Notes: generated by a model from the sequence alone, not told the origin. A DNA stretch of 64,000 bases from Nostoc linckia NIES-25 (GCF_002368035.1 NZ_AP018223.1:1032449-1096448), one strand, 5' to 3'. Shown: positions 50,637-59,652, counted from the stretch's first letter. Numbers and translations: made by a program.

Positions 50637-51827
50637 ATGGACGCTGAGGAGCTTTTAAAACAATACGCAAAAGGTCAACGAAAGTTTGATTTAGTGAATC
50701 TGAGAGGAGTAAACCTCAAAGGGGCAAACTTAAGCGGGATAGACCTAACGGGTGCAGATTTAACGGGAGCAGATTTAAATAATGCGAACCTGACTAAGGC
50801 ATGTCTTAAAAGCGCAAATCTCACTAGAGTATCTCTGACAAACGCAAACTTAAGTGGTTTGGTCGAAAGTTCTAGTGTAAATTTGAGTTGGGCAGATCTA
50901 GACAATGCCAATTTGAGTGATGCTACGCTAAATTCTGCCAATCTAACTGAAGCTTCTTTGAAAAAAACAAATCTCGTGAGAGCTAACCTTAGTGGTGTAA
51001 ATTTAACTGGGGCTAACTTGTTTGAAGCTGATTTGAGTCAAGCAAACCTAATTCATGTACAACTCAAAGATACTAATTTGCAGGGAGCCAAAATCCGGGG
51101 TATTAATTTATCTCAAAAGAATTTGTCTGGAATGAATATGGCTGAAGCCGATCTCGGTGCAGCAAATCTCAGAGGCGTAAATTTGAGAAAAGCCTGTTTA
51201 AAACAGACAAATTTAGAAAGAGCAGATTTACAACAAGCAGATTTAATGAAAGTAAATCTGAACGGAGCAAATCTCAGAAAAGCTGATTTAACGGGAGCCA
51301 ACATTTACGCAGCCAATCTTCAAGATGCTGACCTGACTGGTGCGATAATGCCAGATGGAGAGGTTTATAAACCGATCGCAGCTGAAGCAGAAACCGCTAA
51401 ACAGGAAACATCGTTAGAGAAAGTGATATCTATGACTCGTAAAGTAATTAATACTGATAACGCACCTGCACCAGTCGGCCCTTATAATCAAGCGATCGCC
51501 GCTTCTGGTCAATTATTATTTGTAGCTGGACAAATTGCCATCGATCCCCGCCTTGGTGATGTCGTCTACACTGATGATGTCAAAAAACAAACCGAGCAAG
51601 TAATGGCTAATCTGGAAGCCATCCTCACAGCAGCCGGGGCGACTTTTGAAGATGTGGTGAAAACTACTGTTTTTCTCGCTGATATGAATGATTTTGCGGC
51701 GGTGAATGCCGTTTATGCCAAATACTTCCCGGAAAATACAGCCCCAGCGCGGGCTTGTGTTGAGGTATCGCGGTTACCTAAGAATGTTTTGGTCGAAATT
51801 GAATGTATTGCTGTGATTAGCAGTTAG
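50637..51827 (+). CDS. Pentapeptide-repeat protein fused to a RidA domain
   Basis: 396 aa in one continuous frame. Residues 1-16 are a short helix (MDAEELLKQYAKGQRKF); about 18-245 are A(D/N)LxX pentapeptide repeats forming a right-handed beta-helix; 246-265 are a polar linker (EAETAKQETSLEKV); 266-396 are a complete RidA/YjgF imine deaminase domain starting MTRKVINTDNAPAPVGPYNQ. RidA active-site Arg372 and Glu387 are present with the usual spacing of 15. RidA clears reactive enamine/imine by-products of PLP enzymes. The internal ATG at 51432 coincides with the normal RidA start and has only a weak GAGAAAG upstream, so a stand-alone RidA could also be made. The fusion is unfamiliar to me. Confidence 0.9.
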   Translation: MDAEELLKQYAKGQRKFDLVNLRGVNLKGANLSGIDLTGADLTGADLNNANLTKACLKSANLTRVSLTNANLSGLVESSSVNLSWADLDNANLSDATLNSANLTEASLKKTNLVRANLSGVNLTGANLFEADLSQANLIHVQLKDTNLQGAKIRGINLSQKNLSGMNMAEADLGAANLRGVNLRKACLKQTNLERADLQQADLMKVNLNGANLRKADLTGANIYAANLQDADLTGAIMPDGEVYKPIAAEAETAKQETSLEKVISMTRKVINTDNAPAPVGPYNQAIAASGQLLFVAGQIAIDPRLGDVVYTDDVKKQTEQVMANLEAILTAAGATFEDVVKTTVFLADMNDFAAVNAVYAKYFPENTAPARACVEVSRLPKNVLVEIECIAVISS

Positions 51828-51901
51828 AAGAACTAGATCGATGAGCAAAATCTTAACGGTCATATTTGATGGTTGTGTTTTGCTATGCAAATTCCATATT
51901 C

Positions 51902-52285
51902 CTACTCTAAAAACTCCATCGCTTCTTGTAACACATGGACTATATGTGGCTTTTCGCAAGCAATTACGTTATCAAAAAGATGTTTATGGTGCGGAAAGGT
52001 AGGTAAGTTGGGAAAGTGTGGTGTACTGTCATAACGAAAAATTAGACTATTTTGCTCATCTTGAAAATGATAGCGGTAATCGATATATTTAATCTGATTA
52101 TTAACAATAACAAAGGCTTCACTGACTGCTAGTAAATATTTGAGAGCGAAACGTATCCTAATGCGGAGATTAGCTCTCTGCGTCGTTAAAATTACTGCAC
52201 TATATTCTTCAACGTATGTGTTAGAGCAGTTGAGTAAAAGTTGCTCAACTTCATCTAAATAGGCTTGGATAACTTCACGCGACAT
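51902..52285 (-). CDS. TumE-like toxin (DUF6516)
   Basis: 127 aa. NSLIFRYDSTPHFPNLPTFP followed by HHKHLFDNV is the conserved core of the DUF6516/TumE toxin family. The N-terminal helix (VIQAYLDEVEQLLLNCSNTY) and a five-strand sheet surround it. Overlaps the upstream TumA-like antitoxin by 11 bases. The toxin mechanism is not established to my knowledge. Confidence 0.8.
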   Translation of the reverse strand: MSREVIQAYLDEVEQLLLNCSNTYVEEYSAVILTTQRANLRIRIRFALKYLLAVSEAFVIVNNQIKYIDYRYHFQDEQNSLIFRYDSTPHFPNLPTFPHHKHLFDNVIACEKPHIVHVLQEAMEFLE

Positions 52286-52505
52286 CTGTGAGTTTGTTCT
52301 TTATATCTTGGTGTAGAGCTAAATAATGTTGGTAGTTTGCTGCCCATTCGATAAATACTTCATCGTCAGACATTTCTCCTTGGCTATATTTGCCAAAAAA
52401 TTCTTCTGAAGTCATTTGGTACTTTATTTCATAGGTATTTAACTGTCTGGTAAGGGCAATTAGCGCATCTAGTGGAGAGGTATATTCGATGATTTGTTTA
52501 CGCAT
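52275..52505 (-). CDS. TumA-like antitoxin
   Basis: 76 aa, helical and acidic: YTSPLDALIALTRQLNTYEI, then MTSEEFFGKYSQGEMSDDEV and FIEWAANYQHYLAL. This is the usual partner type of DUF6516 toxins. Call rests on size, the SEEFFxKYxxGEMxDDxxFIEWA pattern and the overlap with the toxin gene. Confidence 0.78.
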   Translation of the reverse strand: MRKQIIEYTSPLDALIALTRQLNTYEIKYQMTSEEFFGKYSQGEMSDDEVFIEWAANYQHYLALHQDIKNKLTDVA

Positions 52506-52775
52506 TGATTTCTCCGTTCAGTTTCATTAGTTTATACTCAGCTGTAGCGCCCACAAGTTGCACCTTTTAGAAACCCTAATCCTTGATATATCGAGAATGC
52601 TTTGAAAAATTAAAGACGCGACAGCTGAAATACTCTTATCACTTCATCTTCGAGATAGTTGATTACCTTCATATTGTAAATCTAGATAATACTCTCTCAA
52701 TTACCTCTGAAGAAACGCGATCGCCTCCACAAGTTTGGGAATACTGAAATTAAGCCCACTTAAGGAGTATTAAAA

Positions 52776-53249
52776 ATGGCAGAAAATCGTGTCAGTGCCA
52801 GCTTAAGCCCAGCAGATAAGTACGCAGTCATGCAGGCGATCGCTACAATTAGAGAAAAGTTACCATTTTTGATTGATTTGACCCCCGAAGATCGACGAAC
52901 AATGCTGAAGATGGGAGATAAAAGTCGGGCTTTTGTCAGCAAAGCCTTAGAAGTGGCGACACAAAACCCTAACTTTTTGCCTCGTTCTTTTGATTTAGAA
53001 GAGATGCGCCGGGATTTGGAAATATATGAAGACTTGTATCCCGTGCTGTTATCTTTGACCCAACTGCAAGAACTGGTAGATGATACCTGTATAGCCGCTG
53101 CTAGCGAAGCTTATGGCGCAGCCTTAGCAGTTTATAGCTATGCCAAAGCTAGCGGTGATGTCGCAGGATTAGATGCAGTCATTGATGAGATGGGACGCAG
53201 GTTTAACCGTCGTTCTAAGAAAAAGCAACCCGAAGTCCCAGTTAGCTGA
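52776..53249 (+). CDS. Conserved hypothetical helical protein, 157 aa
   Basis: Family not named. Almost entirely helical: SPADKYAVMQAIATIREKLP, TPEDRRTMLKMGDKSRAFVS, FDLEEMRRDLEIYEDLYPVL, AYGAALAVYSYAKAS. Basic C-terminus (GRRFNRRSKKKQPEVPVS). No signal or membrane segment. AAGGAG lies before the ATG at good spacing. I recall similar proteins in many phyla without assigned function. The following 500 bases contain a hairpin repeat and the first 21-bp array. Confidence 0.75.
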   Translation: MAENRVSASLSPADKYAVMQAIATIREKLPFLIDLTPEDRRTMLKMGDKSRAFVSKALEVATQNPNFLPRSFDLEEMRRDLEIYEDLYPVLLSLTQLQELVDDTCIAAASEAYGAALAVYSYAKASGDVAGLDAVIDEMGRRFNRRSKKKQPEVPVS

Positions 53250-53304
53250 AGTCTAGAATAGCCAATTACAGCAGTTGTCAATTTCGGTAGAATACATGTT
53301 ATTT

Positions 53305-53332
53305 GTAGGGGCGCACAGCTGTGCGCCCCTAC
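53305..53332. repeat. GTAGGGGCGCACAG perfect palindrome
   Basis: 28-base perfect palindrome, same family as 41328-41356. Immediately right of it (53355-53410) is another dispersed repeat, AAACCCGCGCAGGCGGGTTT and TAGCCGCGATTTC, which leads into the 21-bp array. Confidence 0.85.
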
Positions 53333-53417
53333 CACGTTTTGTATGCAAAAATTTCTTAAACCCGCGCAGGCGGGTTTTGCCTCTGTAGCCGCGATTTCTA
53401 ATCGCCAGGGCATTTTT

Positions 53418-53669
53418 GAACCTCAAAAGGTCAAACTTGAGCCTCAGAAGGTCAACGTTGAACCTCAAAAGGTCAAACTTGAACCTCAAAAGGTCAACGT
53501 CGAGCCTCAGAAGGTCAACGTCGAGCCTCAAAAGGTCAACGTCGAGCCTCAAAAGCTCAACGTCGAGCCTCAGAAGGTCAACGTCGAGCCTCAAAAGGTC
53601 AACGTTGAACCTAAAAAGGTCAAACTTGAACCTCAAAAGCTCAAAGTTGAGCCTCAGAAGGTCAATCCA
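53418..53669 (+). repeat. 12-copy 21-bp tandem array, first (EPQKVNV-type)
   Basis: Twelve units of exactly 21 bp starting at 53418, for example GAGCCTCAAAAGGTCAACGT(C), with no spacers. Because 21 is a multiple of 3, all frames repeat a heptapeptide; read from the GAA/GAG codon, units encode EPQKVNV, EPQKVKL or EPQKLNV, and a stop follows directly after unit 12. Variable positions are 3, 9, 13, 17/18, 19 and 21 of the unit, mostly third codon positions in this frame. An ATG at 53343 opens the frame through upstream repeat DNA, but no ribosome site is seen. Lies 98 bases before the ATPase gene. Confidence 0.95.
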
Positions 53670-53766
53670 TAAAAATTACCTAAAAAAATTTCATAAATTC
53701 CGAAATACACCATGTATATTTAGTAATTATTCTGTAGGCATTAGCACCTCAAGATTGAATCTTGTA

Positions 53767-56436
53767 ATGAACCCACAAAACAAGCCCAAGAACCTACAAG
53801 ATATTATTAAGCAACGTCAGCAATTAGGTTTTGTGGGTCGTGAAGACCAAATAAACCAATTTCGGCAAAATCTAACATTATCCCCAGAAGACGATCGCCG
53901 TTGTTTTTTGTATAACATTTGGGGTGAAGGCGGGGTTGGTAAAAGCACACTTGTACGACAGTTTCGCAAAATTGCTGAAGAAGCAAAAAATATTACGGCT
54001 TATATAGATGAAGCCGAGAAAACTGTACCAGAAGTGATGGGTCGTCTAGCTGAAGACTTGGAACGGCAAGGTCACAAATTGCCGCAGTTTAGCGAACGCT
54101 ACAAAGTTTACCGTCAGAAGCGCCAAGAATTAGAAACCGATCCCGATGCTCCTCAAGGTTTTTCGGCTTTTATGGGAAAAACTGTAGTTAAAACTGGCGT
54201 GCGTCTGGCGCGTCGAGTTCCCGTTGGCGGTGCTGTATTTGACTTTGTAGATGAGGATGCTTTGGCTACCCAAGCTGGGGAATGGGCTTCTTATGTTGCT
54301 AAGAAAATCACAAATAAAGATGAGGTGCGCTTAGTTCAAGAACCTGTGGAAGTCCTGACCCCACTATTTTTACAAGATATTTTTAAAATTTGTGAGAAAA
54401 CTGCTGTTGCCTTGTTTTTTGATACTTATGAACGCACCCGGGAATTCTTAGATAACTGGTTGCGAGAAATTATAGAGGGTCGCTACGGTGAAGTATCTTT
54501 CAATATATTGATAACTATTGCTGGTCGGCAGGAATTAGATAAAAATCTTTGGACAGGCAACGAGGGGTTAATAGTTAGTTTTCCACTGGAACCTTTTACA
54601 GAAGAAGAAACTCGAAAATATCTCACTCGCAAAGGCATCACTAATAGCCAGCACGTTGAAGAGATTTTACGCCTTTCTGGAAACTTGCCCTTGCTAGTGG
54701 GAATGCTAACAGACGCTTATCAAAATAACTCTAACCAAATAATTGAGCCTAGCAGCAGTGCTGTAGAAAGATTTTTAAAATGGGTTGATGAACCCAAACG
54801 ACGACAAGTAGCTCTTGATGCTGCCATTGCTCGGTGCTTGAATCGGGATATTGTCGCTCAATTGAGAGGAGAACAAGAAGCAGATGAGCTATTTACTTGG
54901 CTAAAAGAAATATCCTTTGTTAACGAACGTACCGATGGCTGGGCTTATCACGATGTCGTCAAAATGCTAATGTTACGCCACAAGCGCCTATCATCGCCGC
55001 AGGGTTGGGCTGAGATACATGGCAAGCTGGCAAATTACTACAACACCCTGCGGAACGATCTGCAATTAGAAGAAGAGAAGAAACAGCGCGATCCTAGCTG
55101 GCAAAGTCACACTTTAAATGTGTTGTACCACAGCTTATGTCAGTCACCACAAAGGAATTTATCTGTATCTCTCAATGAATTTCTCGTTGCGCTCAAAAAT
55201 CAACGTAAATTTGCCGAACAATGGGCAGAAACCATGCTTCAGGCTGGTAAAGATGCTGATTCTGCTGAAGTTAAGCGTTGGGGCGAACAACTAACTAATG
55301 GTTTAAAAGCTTATGAAGAAGACCGTTATCAAGTCACGGTTGAAATGTTTACCGCAGTCTTACAGAATCCCAGCATTCAGATACAATGGCAATCCATTGC
55401 TCTAGGTTGGCGCGGTGAAACTTACCGTTCAATGAAGCAATACACACAAGCTCTACAAGACTTTGACCGCGCCATTGAACTTGACCCCAAAGATGCCTGG
55501 GCGATGGCACTTCGCGGTGTAACTTACTGCTCGATGGAGCGTTACCCAGAAGCCATACAAGACTTTGACCGCGCCATTGAACTTGACCCCAAAGATGTCT
55601 GGGCGATCGCAGAACGCGGTATAACTTACCGCATAATGAAGGAATACACGAAAGCTCTGCAAGACTTTAACCGCGCCATTGAACTTGACCCTAAATCTGC
55701 CTGGGCAATCGCACATCGCGGTGAAACTTACCGCATAATGAAGCAAGACACACAAGCTCTACAAGACTTTGACCGCGCCATTGAACTTGACCCTAAATCT
55801 GCCTGGGCAATCGCACATCGCGGTGTAACTTACCGCTTAATGAAGCAAGACACACAAGCTCTACAAGACTTTGACCGCGCCATTGAACTTGACCCCAAAT
55901 ATGCCTGGGCGATCGCACGTCGCGGTGTAACTTACCGCTTAATGGAGCAATACACACAAGCTCTACAAGACTTTGACCGCGCCATTGAACTTGACCCCAA
56001 ATATACCTGGGCGATCGGACATCGCGGTGAAGCTTACCTAATGCTTAAACTGTATAATGAGGCTTTTGCAGATTTCAATTACGTTATTGATTTAAATTGT
56101 GACAATTGGTATTTATATAATCGCGCTTTAGCCTATCTAGCCCTTAACCAACCAGATAAAGCACGAACCGATTTAGTGCTTGCCATTAAGCTTGCTAAAG
56201 AAGATTACGAAAAAGATCCTAAAGACTGGCGTAATGCCTTTAACTTAGCTCTTTACTATTTGGCTGCTCAATATAATCAACCAGCAGAGCAGTTATATCG
56301 CTATATTTTATCTCAAGGTGCTTCCTTAAAGCGTATCCATGCAGCTATCCAAGACCTAAATGACTTTTTAACTGTCTTCCCTAACCATCTGCAAGCTACA
56401 TCTATGCGAGAGTTGTTGCAGTCTTCTCTAACTTAG
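53767..56436 (+). CDS. STAND-like P-loop ATPase with C-terminal TPRs, copy 1
   Basis: 889 aa. Residues 1-30 include FVGREDQINQFRQNL, a typical entry to STAND/AAA modules. Walker A GEGGVGKST at 53-61; Walker B-like VALFFDTYERT at 213-223; a sensor-type strand ILITIAGRQELD; winged-helix-like region LTRKGITNSQHVEEILRLSG. A helical linker follows (about 330-540), then seven 34-residue TPRs (about 541-778) such as AWAIAHRGVTYRLMKQDTQA with LQDFDRAIELDPK, nearly identical at DNA level with 102-bp period, then a helical cap. No N-terminal effector (TIR, protease, nuclease) is visible. STAND proteins are nucleotide-switch sensors in signalling and immunity. The ATG at 53767 is chosen by agreement with the paralogue; the open frame upstream is the 21-bp array. 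Confidence 0.9.
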   Translation: MNPQNKPKNLQDIIKQRQQLGFVGREDQINQFRQNLTLSPEDDRRCFLYNIWGEGGVGKSTLVRQFRKIAEEAKNITAYIDEAEKTVPEVMGRLAEDLERQGHKLPQFSERYKVYRQKRQELETDPDAPQGFSAFMGKTVVKTGVRLARRVPVGGAVFDFVDEDALATQAGEWASYVAKKITNKDEVRLVQEPVEVLTPLFLQDIFKICEKTAVALFFDTYERTREFLDNWLREIIEGRYGEVSFNILITIAGRQELDKNLWTGNEGLIVSFPLEPFTEEETRKYLTRKGITNSQHVEEILRLSGNLPLLVGMLTDAYQNNSNQIIEPSSSAVERFLKWVDEPKRRQVALDAAIARCLNRDIVAQLRGEQEADELFTWLKEISFVNERTDGWAYHDVVKMLMLRHKRLSSPQGWAEIHGKLANYYNTLRNDLQLEEEKKQRDPSWQSHTLNVLYHSLCQSPQRNLSVSLNEFLVALKNQRKFAEQWAETMLQAGKDADSAEVKRWGEQLTNGLKAYEEDRYQVTVEMFTAVLQNPSIQIQWQSIALGWRGETYRSMKQYTQALQDFDRAIELDPKDAWAMALRGVTYCSMERYPEAIQDFDRAIELDPKDVWAIAERGITYRIMKEYTKALQDFNRAIELDPKSAWAIAHRGETYRIMKQDTQALQDFDRAIELDPKSAWAIAHRGVTYRLMKQDTQALQDFDRAIELDPKYAWAIARRGVTYRLMEQYTQALQDFDRAIELDPKYTWAIGHRGEAYLMLKLYNEAFADFNYVIDLNCDNWYLYNRALAYLALNQPDKARTDLVLAIKLAKEDYEKDPKDWRNAFNLALYYLAAQYNQPAEQLYRYILSQGASLKRIHAAIQDLNDFLTVFPNHLQATSMRELLQSSLT

Positions 56437-56715
56437 GTCATGTAATTTCTACTACAAATATTAAGCGACGCCTGAGTTGGGCTACGCCCAATACGGTTTG
56501 ATTAAGGTTTTTTTATCAAAATTCTAGATCCCAAAGACGCGATAAATCGCCGTCTCTACAAAGGATTGATTATTAGACATCTAGTGAAATTAATTCTGCG
56601 TTACCCGAAACCCTTGTAGAGACGTAGCAATGCTACGTCTCTACATTCATTTTCACGCCTATGTCTATTGTAGAGACGGCGATTTATCGCGTCTCTTACT
56701 CAATTGCTCAACCTT
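56437..56715. repeat. Hairpin repeats between copy 1 and array 2
   Basis: TAGAGACGTAGCAATGCTAC and TAGAGACGGCGATTTATCGC type palindromes near 56614-56700, plus AAAGACGCGATAAATCGCCG near 56532. A dispersed family of GAGACG hairpins. No gene. Confidence 0.7.
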
Positions 56716-56925
56716 GAACCTCAGAAGCTCAACTTTGAGCCTCAAAAGGTCAACGTCGAGCCTCAAAAGGTCAGCTTTGAACCTCAGAAGGTCAACTTTG
56801 AACCTCAGAAAGTCAACGTCGAGCCTCAGAAGCTCAACCTTGAACCTCAGAAGGTCAACGTCGAGCCTCAGAAGGTCAACTTTGAGCCTCAAAAGGTCAA
56901 GGTTGAACCTCAGAAGCTCAACTTT
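56716..56925 (+). repeat. 10-copy 21-bp tandem array, second (EPQKVNV-type)
   Basis: Ten units of 21 bp starting at 56716 plus a partial eleventh, same unit family as at 53418. In the EPQ frame the units read EPQK(V/L)N(F/V/L), with variation again mainly at wobble positions; hydrophobic positions 5 and 7 change only among V, L and F. The frame opens only from a TTG at 56704. The stop comes 13 codons after the last full unit. Lies 120 bases before the second ATPase gene. Confidence 0.95.
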
Positions 56926-57045
56926 GAGCTTAAATCAATCTTAAACGCGAAAATTACCTAAAAAAAGTCTGATAAATTCCGAAATAAAGCCTGTATCTTT
57001 AGTAGTTATCCTGTAAACATTAGCGCCTCAAAATTAAATCTGGTA

Positions 57046-59652
57046 ATGAACCCGCAAAACAAGCCCAAGAGTTTACAAGATATTCTTAAGCAGCGTCAAC
57101 AATCGGGTTTTGTAGGTCGTGAAGACCAGGTAAACCAATTTCGTCAAAACTTGGCTTTACCGTTAGAGGATGACCGCCGTCGTTTTTTGTTTAACGTTTG
57201 GGGTGAAGGCGGAGTTGGTAAAAGTACACTGTTACGCCAGTTTCGCAAAATTGCCGATGAAGCAAAAATTATCTCGGCTTACATCGATGAAGCTGAAAAA
57301 ACTGTACCAGAAGTCATGGGTCGTTTAGCCCAAGAGTTAGAACGCCAAGGTCACAAACTACCGCAGTTTACAGAACGCTACAAAGTTTACCGTCAAAAGC
57401 GCCACGAATTAGAAACCGATCCTCAAGCACCTCAAGGCTTCTCGGCGTTTGTCGGCAAAACTGTGGTAAAAACTGGCGTGCGTCTAGCGCGTCGAGTTCC
57501 CGTTAGTGGTGCTGTATTTGATTTTGTAGATGAGGATGCTTTGGCTAGCCAAGCCGGAGAATGGGCATCATTTATTGCAAAAAAAATTACCAATAAAGAT
57601 GAAGTGCGCTTAGTTCAAGAACCTGAAGAAGTGCTGACGCCGCTATTTTTGCAAGATATTTTTCAAATTGCTAAAGAAACTGGTATTGCTTTGTTTTTTG
57701 ATACTTACGAACGCACGGGAGAATTCCTAGATAACTGGCTGCGGGAAATTTTGGACGGTCGTTACGGTGAAGTATCTCTCAATATATTGATAACCATCGC
57801 CGGTCGCCATGAATTAGATAAAAATCATTGGGCATCTTATGAGGGGTTAATGGTTCGTTTCCCTCTAGAACCATTTACAGAAGAAGAAGCCCAAGAATAT
57901 TTAACTCGCAAAGGCATTACCAACAGTCGCGTTGTTGAAACGATCTTACGCCTTTCTGGAAACTTGCCCTTGCTAATAGGAATGCTAGCAGATGCTCATC
58001 CCAATGACCCCAACCAAGTATTTGAGCCGAGCAGCAATGCTGTAGAAAGATTTTTAAAATGGGTTGATGACCCCAAGCGGCGACAAGTTGCTCTCGATGC
58101 TGCCATTCCTCGGTGCTTAAATCGAGATGTCATAGCCAAGTTAAGAGGAGAACAAGAAGCTGATGAACTGTTTACTTGGCTCAAAGAAACATCCTTTGTC
58201 AACGAACGTACTGACGGCTGGGCTTATCATGATGTAGTCAAAACGCAAATGTTACGCCACAAGCGCCTTTCATCGCCGCAAGGTTGGGCTGAGATACATA
58301 GCAAGTTGGCTGACTATTACGACACGCTAGGTAACCAATTGCAATTGGAGGAAGTAAAAGCTTGGCGTAATCCAACTTGGCAAAGCCATAAACTCAATCT
58401 TTTGTATCACCGCTTATGCCAATCACCACAAAAGTACTTACCTGTAGCTCTCAATGAATTCCTTGCAGCTCTCAAAAATCAACGGAATTTTGCCCAATTG
58501 TGGGCAGCAACAATGCTTCAAGCTGGTAAAGATGTCGATTGTAGCCAAGTTCTGCGTTGGGGCGAGCAACTAGCCAATTGGTTGAAAGCTTATGAAGACA
58601 AACATTATGAAGCTGCCGCCCAAATGCTCACAACCCTTTTGAGCGATGCTAATCTTGAGGACAAATGGCGTGCAGTAGCCTTAGATTGGCGTAGTTATAT
58701 TTACTCTCAATCTAATCAATACTCAAAAGCTTTGGCAGATTTAACCCAGGCTATAAATTTAGTGCCAGAAGAAGTTGAGTATTTAACAGTTCGAGGTATG
58801 ACTTACTGCCAAATGGAGCGTTACCAAGAAGCACTGCAAGACTTTAATCGTGTTATTGAGCTTAACCCGAATTGTCAATGGGCAATTTCCAATCGGGGTA
58901 TCGCTTACCGCCTAATGAAACGCTACCATGAAGCACTGCAAGACTTTAACCGCGCCATTCAACTTGACCCTAACGACCAATGGGCGCTGGCAAATCGAGG
59001 TGTAATTTACCGCTTTATGCAGCGTTATCGAGAAGCATTGCAAGACCTAAAGCGCGTCATTCAACTCGACCCCAATTATGTATGGGCGATCGCGAGTAGA
59101 GGTGATACTTACCGCTGTATGCAACGCTATAATGAGGCACTGCAAGACTTTAACCGTGCCATTGAACTTGACTGCAATTTCCAACATAGACCAGCTAAGG
59201 GATTTAGGGGTTTTAATTACCAACGAATGCAGCGTTACCATGAAGCACCGCAGGATTTAGACCAAACAATTGTACTTAACCGACATTACCAAGATGATTG
59301 GCATTTGTACGGGCGTGCTTTAACTTATCTAGCCCTTAACCAACCAGATGAAGCACGGGCTGACTTGCGGCTTGCCATCAAGCTTGCTAAAGAGCATTAC
59401 GAAAAAGATGCTAAAAACTGGCGTAATAGCTTTAACTTAGCTCTTTACTTTTTGACTGCTCAATATCATCAACCAGCAGAGCAGTTATATCAGCGTACTT
59501 TGTCTCAAGGTGCTTCCTCAGATATCCGTATAGCAATCCAAATAGCAATCCAAGACCTGAATGACTTTTTAACTGTGTTCCCTAACCATGTGCAAGCTAC
59601 ATCTATGCGACAGTTGTTGCAGTCTTCTCTACAGCAAGGGACTGGGGACTAG
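57046..59652 (+). CDS. STAND-like P-loop ATPase with C-terminal TPRs, copy 2
   Basis: 868-aa paralogue of the gene at 53767, closely similar from the first residue (MNPQNKPKSLQDILKQRQQS). Walker A GEGGVGKST, Walker B IALFFDTYERT, and the same linker. The TPR region (about 550-760) has six clear repeats that are more diverged from each other than those of copy 1 (for example QWALANRGVIYRFMQRYREA, VWAIASRGDTYRCMQRYNEA). The about 100 bases before the ATG also match those before copy 1 (AAAATTACCTAAAAAAA, ATAAATTCCGAAATA, CATTAGCGCCTCAA), so array, leader and gene were duplicated as one unit. The role is unknown; sensor or defence function is inference. The 3' end runs into a GGGGACT heptamer repeat. 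Confidence 0.9.
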   Translation: MNPQNKPKSLQDILKQRQQSGFVGREDQVNQFRQNLALPLEDDRRRFLFNVWGEGGVGKSTLLRQFRKIADEAKIISAYIDEAEKTVPEVMGRLAQELERQGHKLPQFTERYKVYRQKRHELETDPQAPQGFSAFVGKTVVKTGVRLARRVPVSGAVFDFVDEDALASQAGEWASFIAKKITNKDEVRLVQEPEEVLTPLFLQDIFQIAKETGIALFFDTYERTGEFLDNWLREILDGRYGEVSLNILITIAGRHELDKNHWASYEGLMVRFPLEPFTEEEAQEYLTRKGITNSRVVETILRLSGNLPLLIGMLADAHPNDPNQVFEPSSNAVERFLKWVDDPKRRQVALDAAIPRCLNRDVIAKLRGEQEADELFTWLKETSFVNERTDGWAYHDVVKTQMLRHKRLSSPQGWAEIHSKLADYYDTLGNQLQLEEVKAWRNPTWQSHKLNLLYHRLCQSPQKYLPVALNEFLAALKNQRNFAQLWAATMLQAGKDVDCSQVLRWGEQLANWLKAYEDKHYEAAAQMLTTLLSDANLEDKWRAVALDWRSYIYSQSNQYSKALADLTQAINLVPEEVEYLTVRGMTYCQMERYQEALQDFNRVIELNPNCQWAISNRGIAYRLMKRYHEALQDFNRAIQLDPNDQWALANRGVIYRFMQRYREALQDLKRVIQLDPNYVWAIASRGDTYRCMQRYNEALQDFNRAIELDCNFQHRPAKGFRGFNYQRMQRYHEAPQDLDQTIVLNRHYQDDWHLYGRALTYLALNQPDEARADLRLAIKLAKEHYEKDAKNWRNSFNLALYFLTAQYHQPAEQLYQRTLSQGASSDIRIAIQIAIQDLNDFLTVFPNHVQATSMRQLLQSSLQQGTGD

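Noticed and set aside
52570..52760. Possible toxin remnant on the minus strand (EDEVIRVFQLSRL)
   Set aside because: Only a short fragment resembles RelE-type tails; too little to call.
53253..53636. Minus-strand Leu-rich heptad ORF over array 1, and a similar one at 56665-56892
   Set aside because: Shadow of the 21-bp array; opposite strand of a repeat open in several frames, no start signals.
53416..53766. N-terminal extension of ATPase copy 1 through the array (NLKRSNL-type repeats)
   Set aside because: The second copy has no matching extension, the frame is open only because the unit is 21 bp, and residues in this frame change non-synonymously. The ATG at 53767 aligns with the paralogue.
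55453..55755. Minus-strand ORF in the TPR region
   Set aside because: Periodic shadow of the 102-bp TPR repeats on the opposite strand.
53418..56925. CRISPR arrays
   Set aside because: The 21-bp arrays and the 41-bp array at 4694 have directly abutting units with no spacers, and no cas genes are present.
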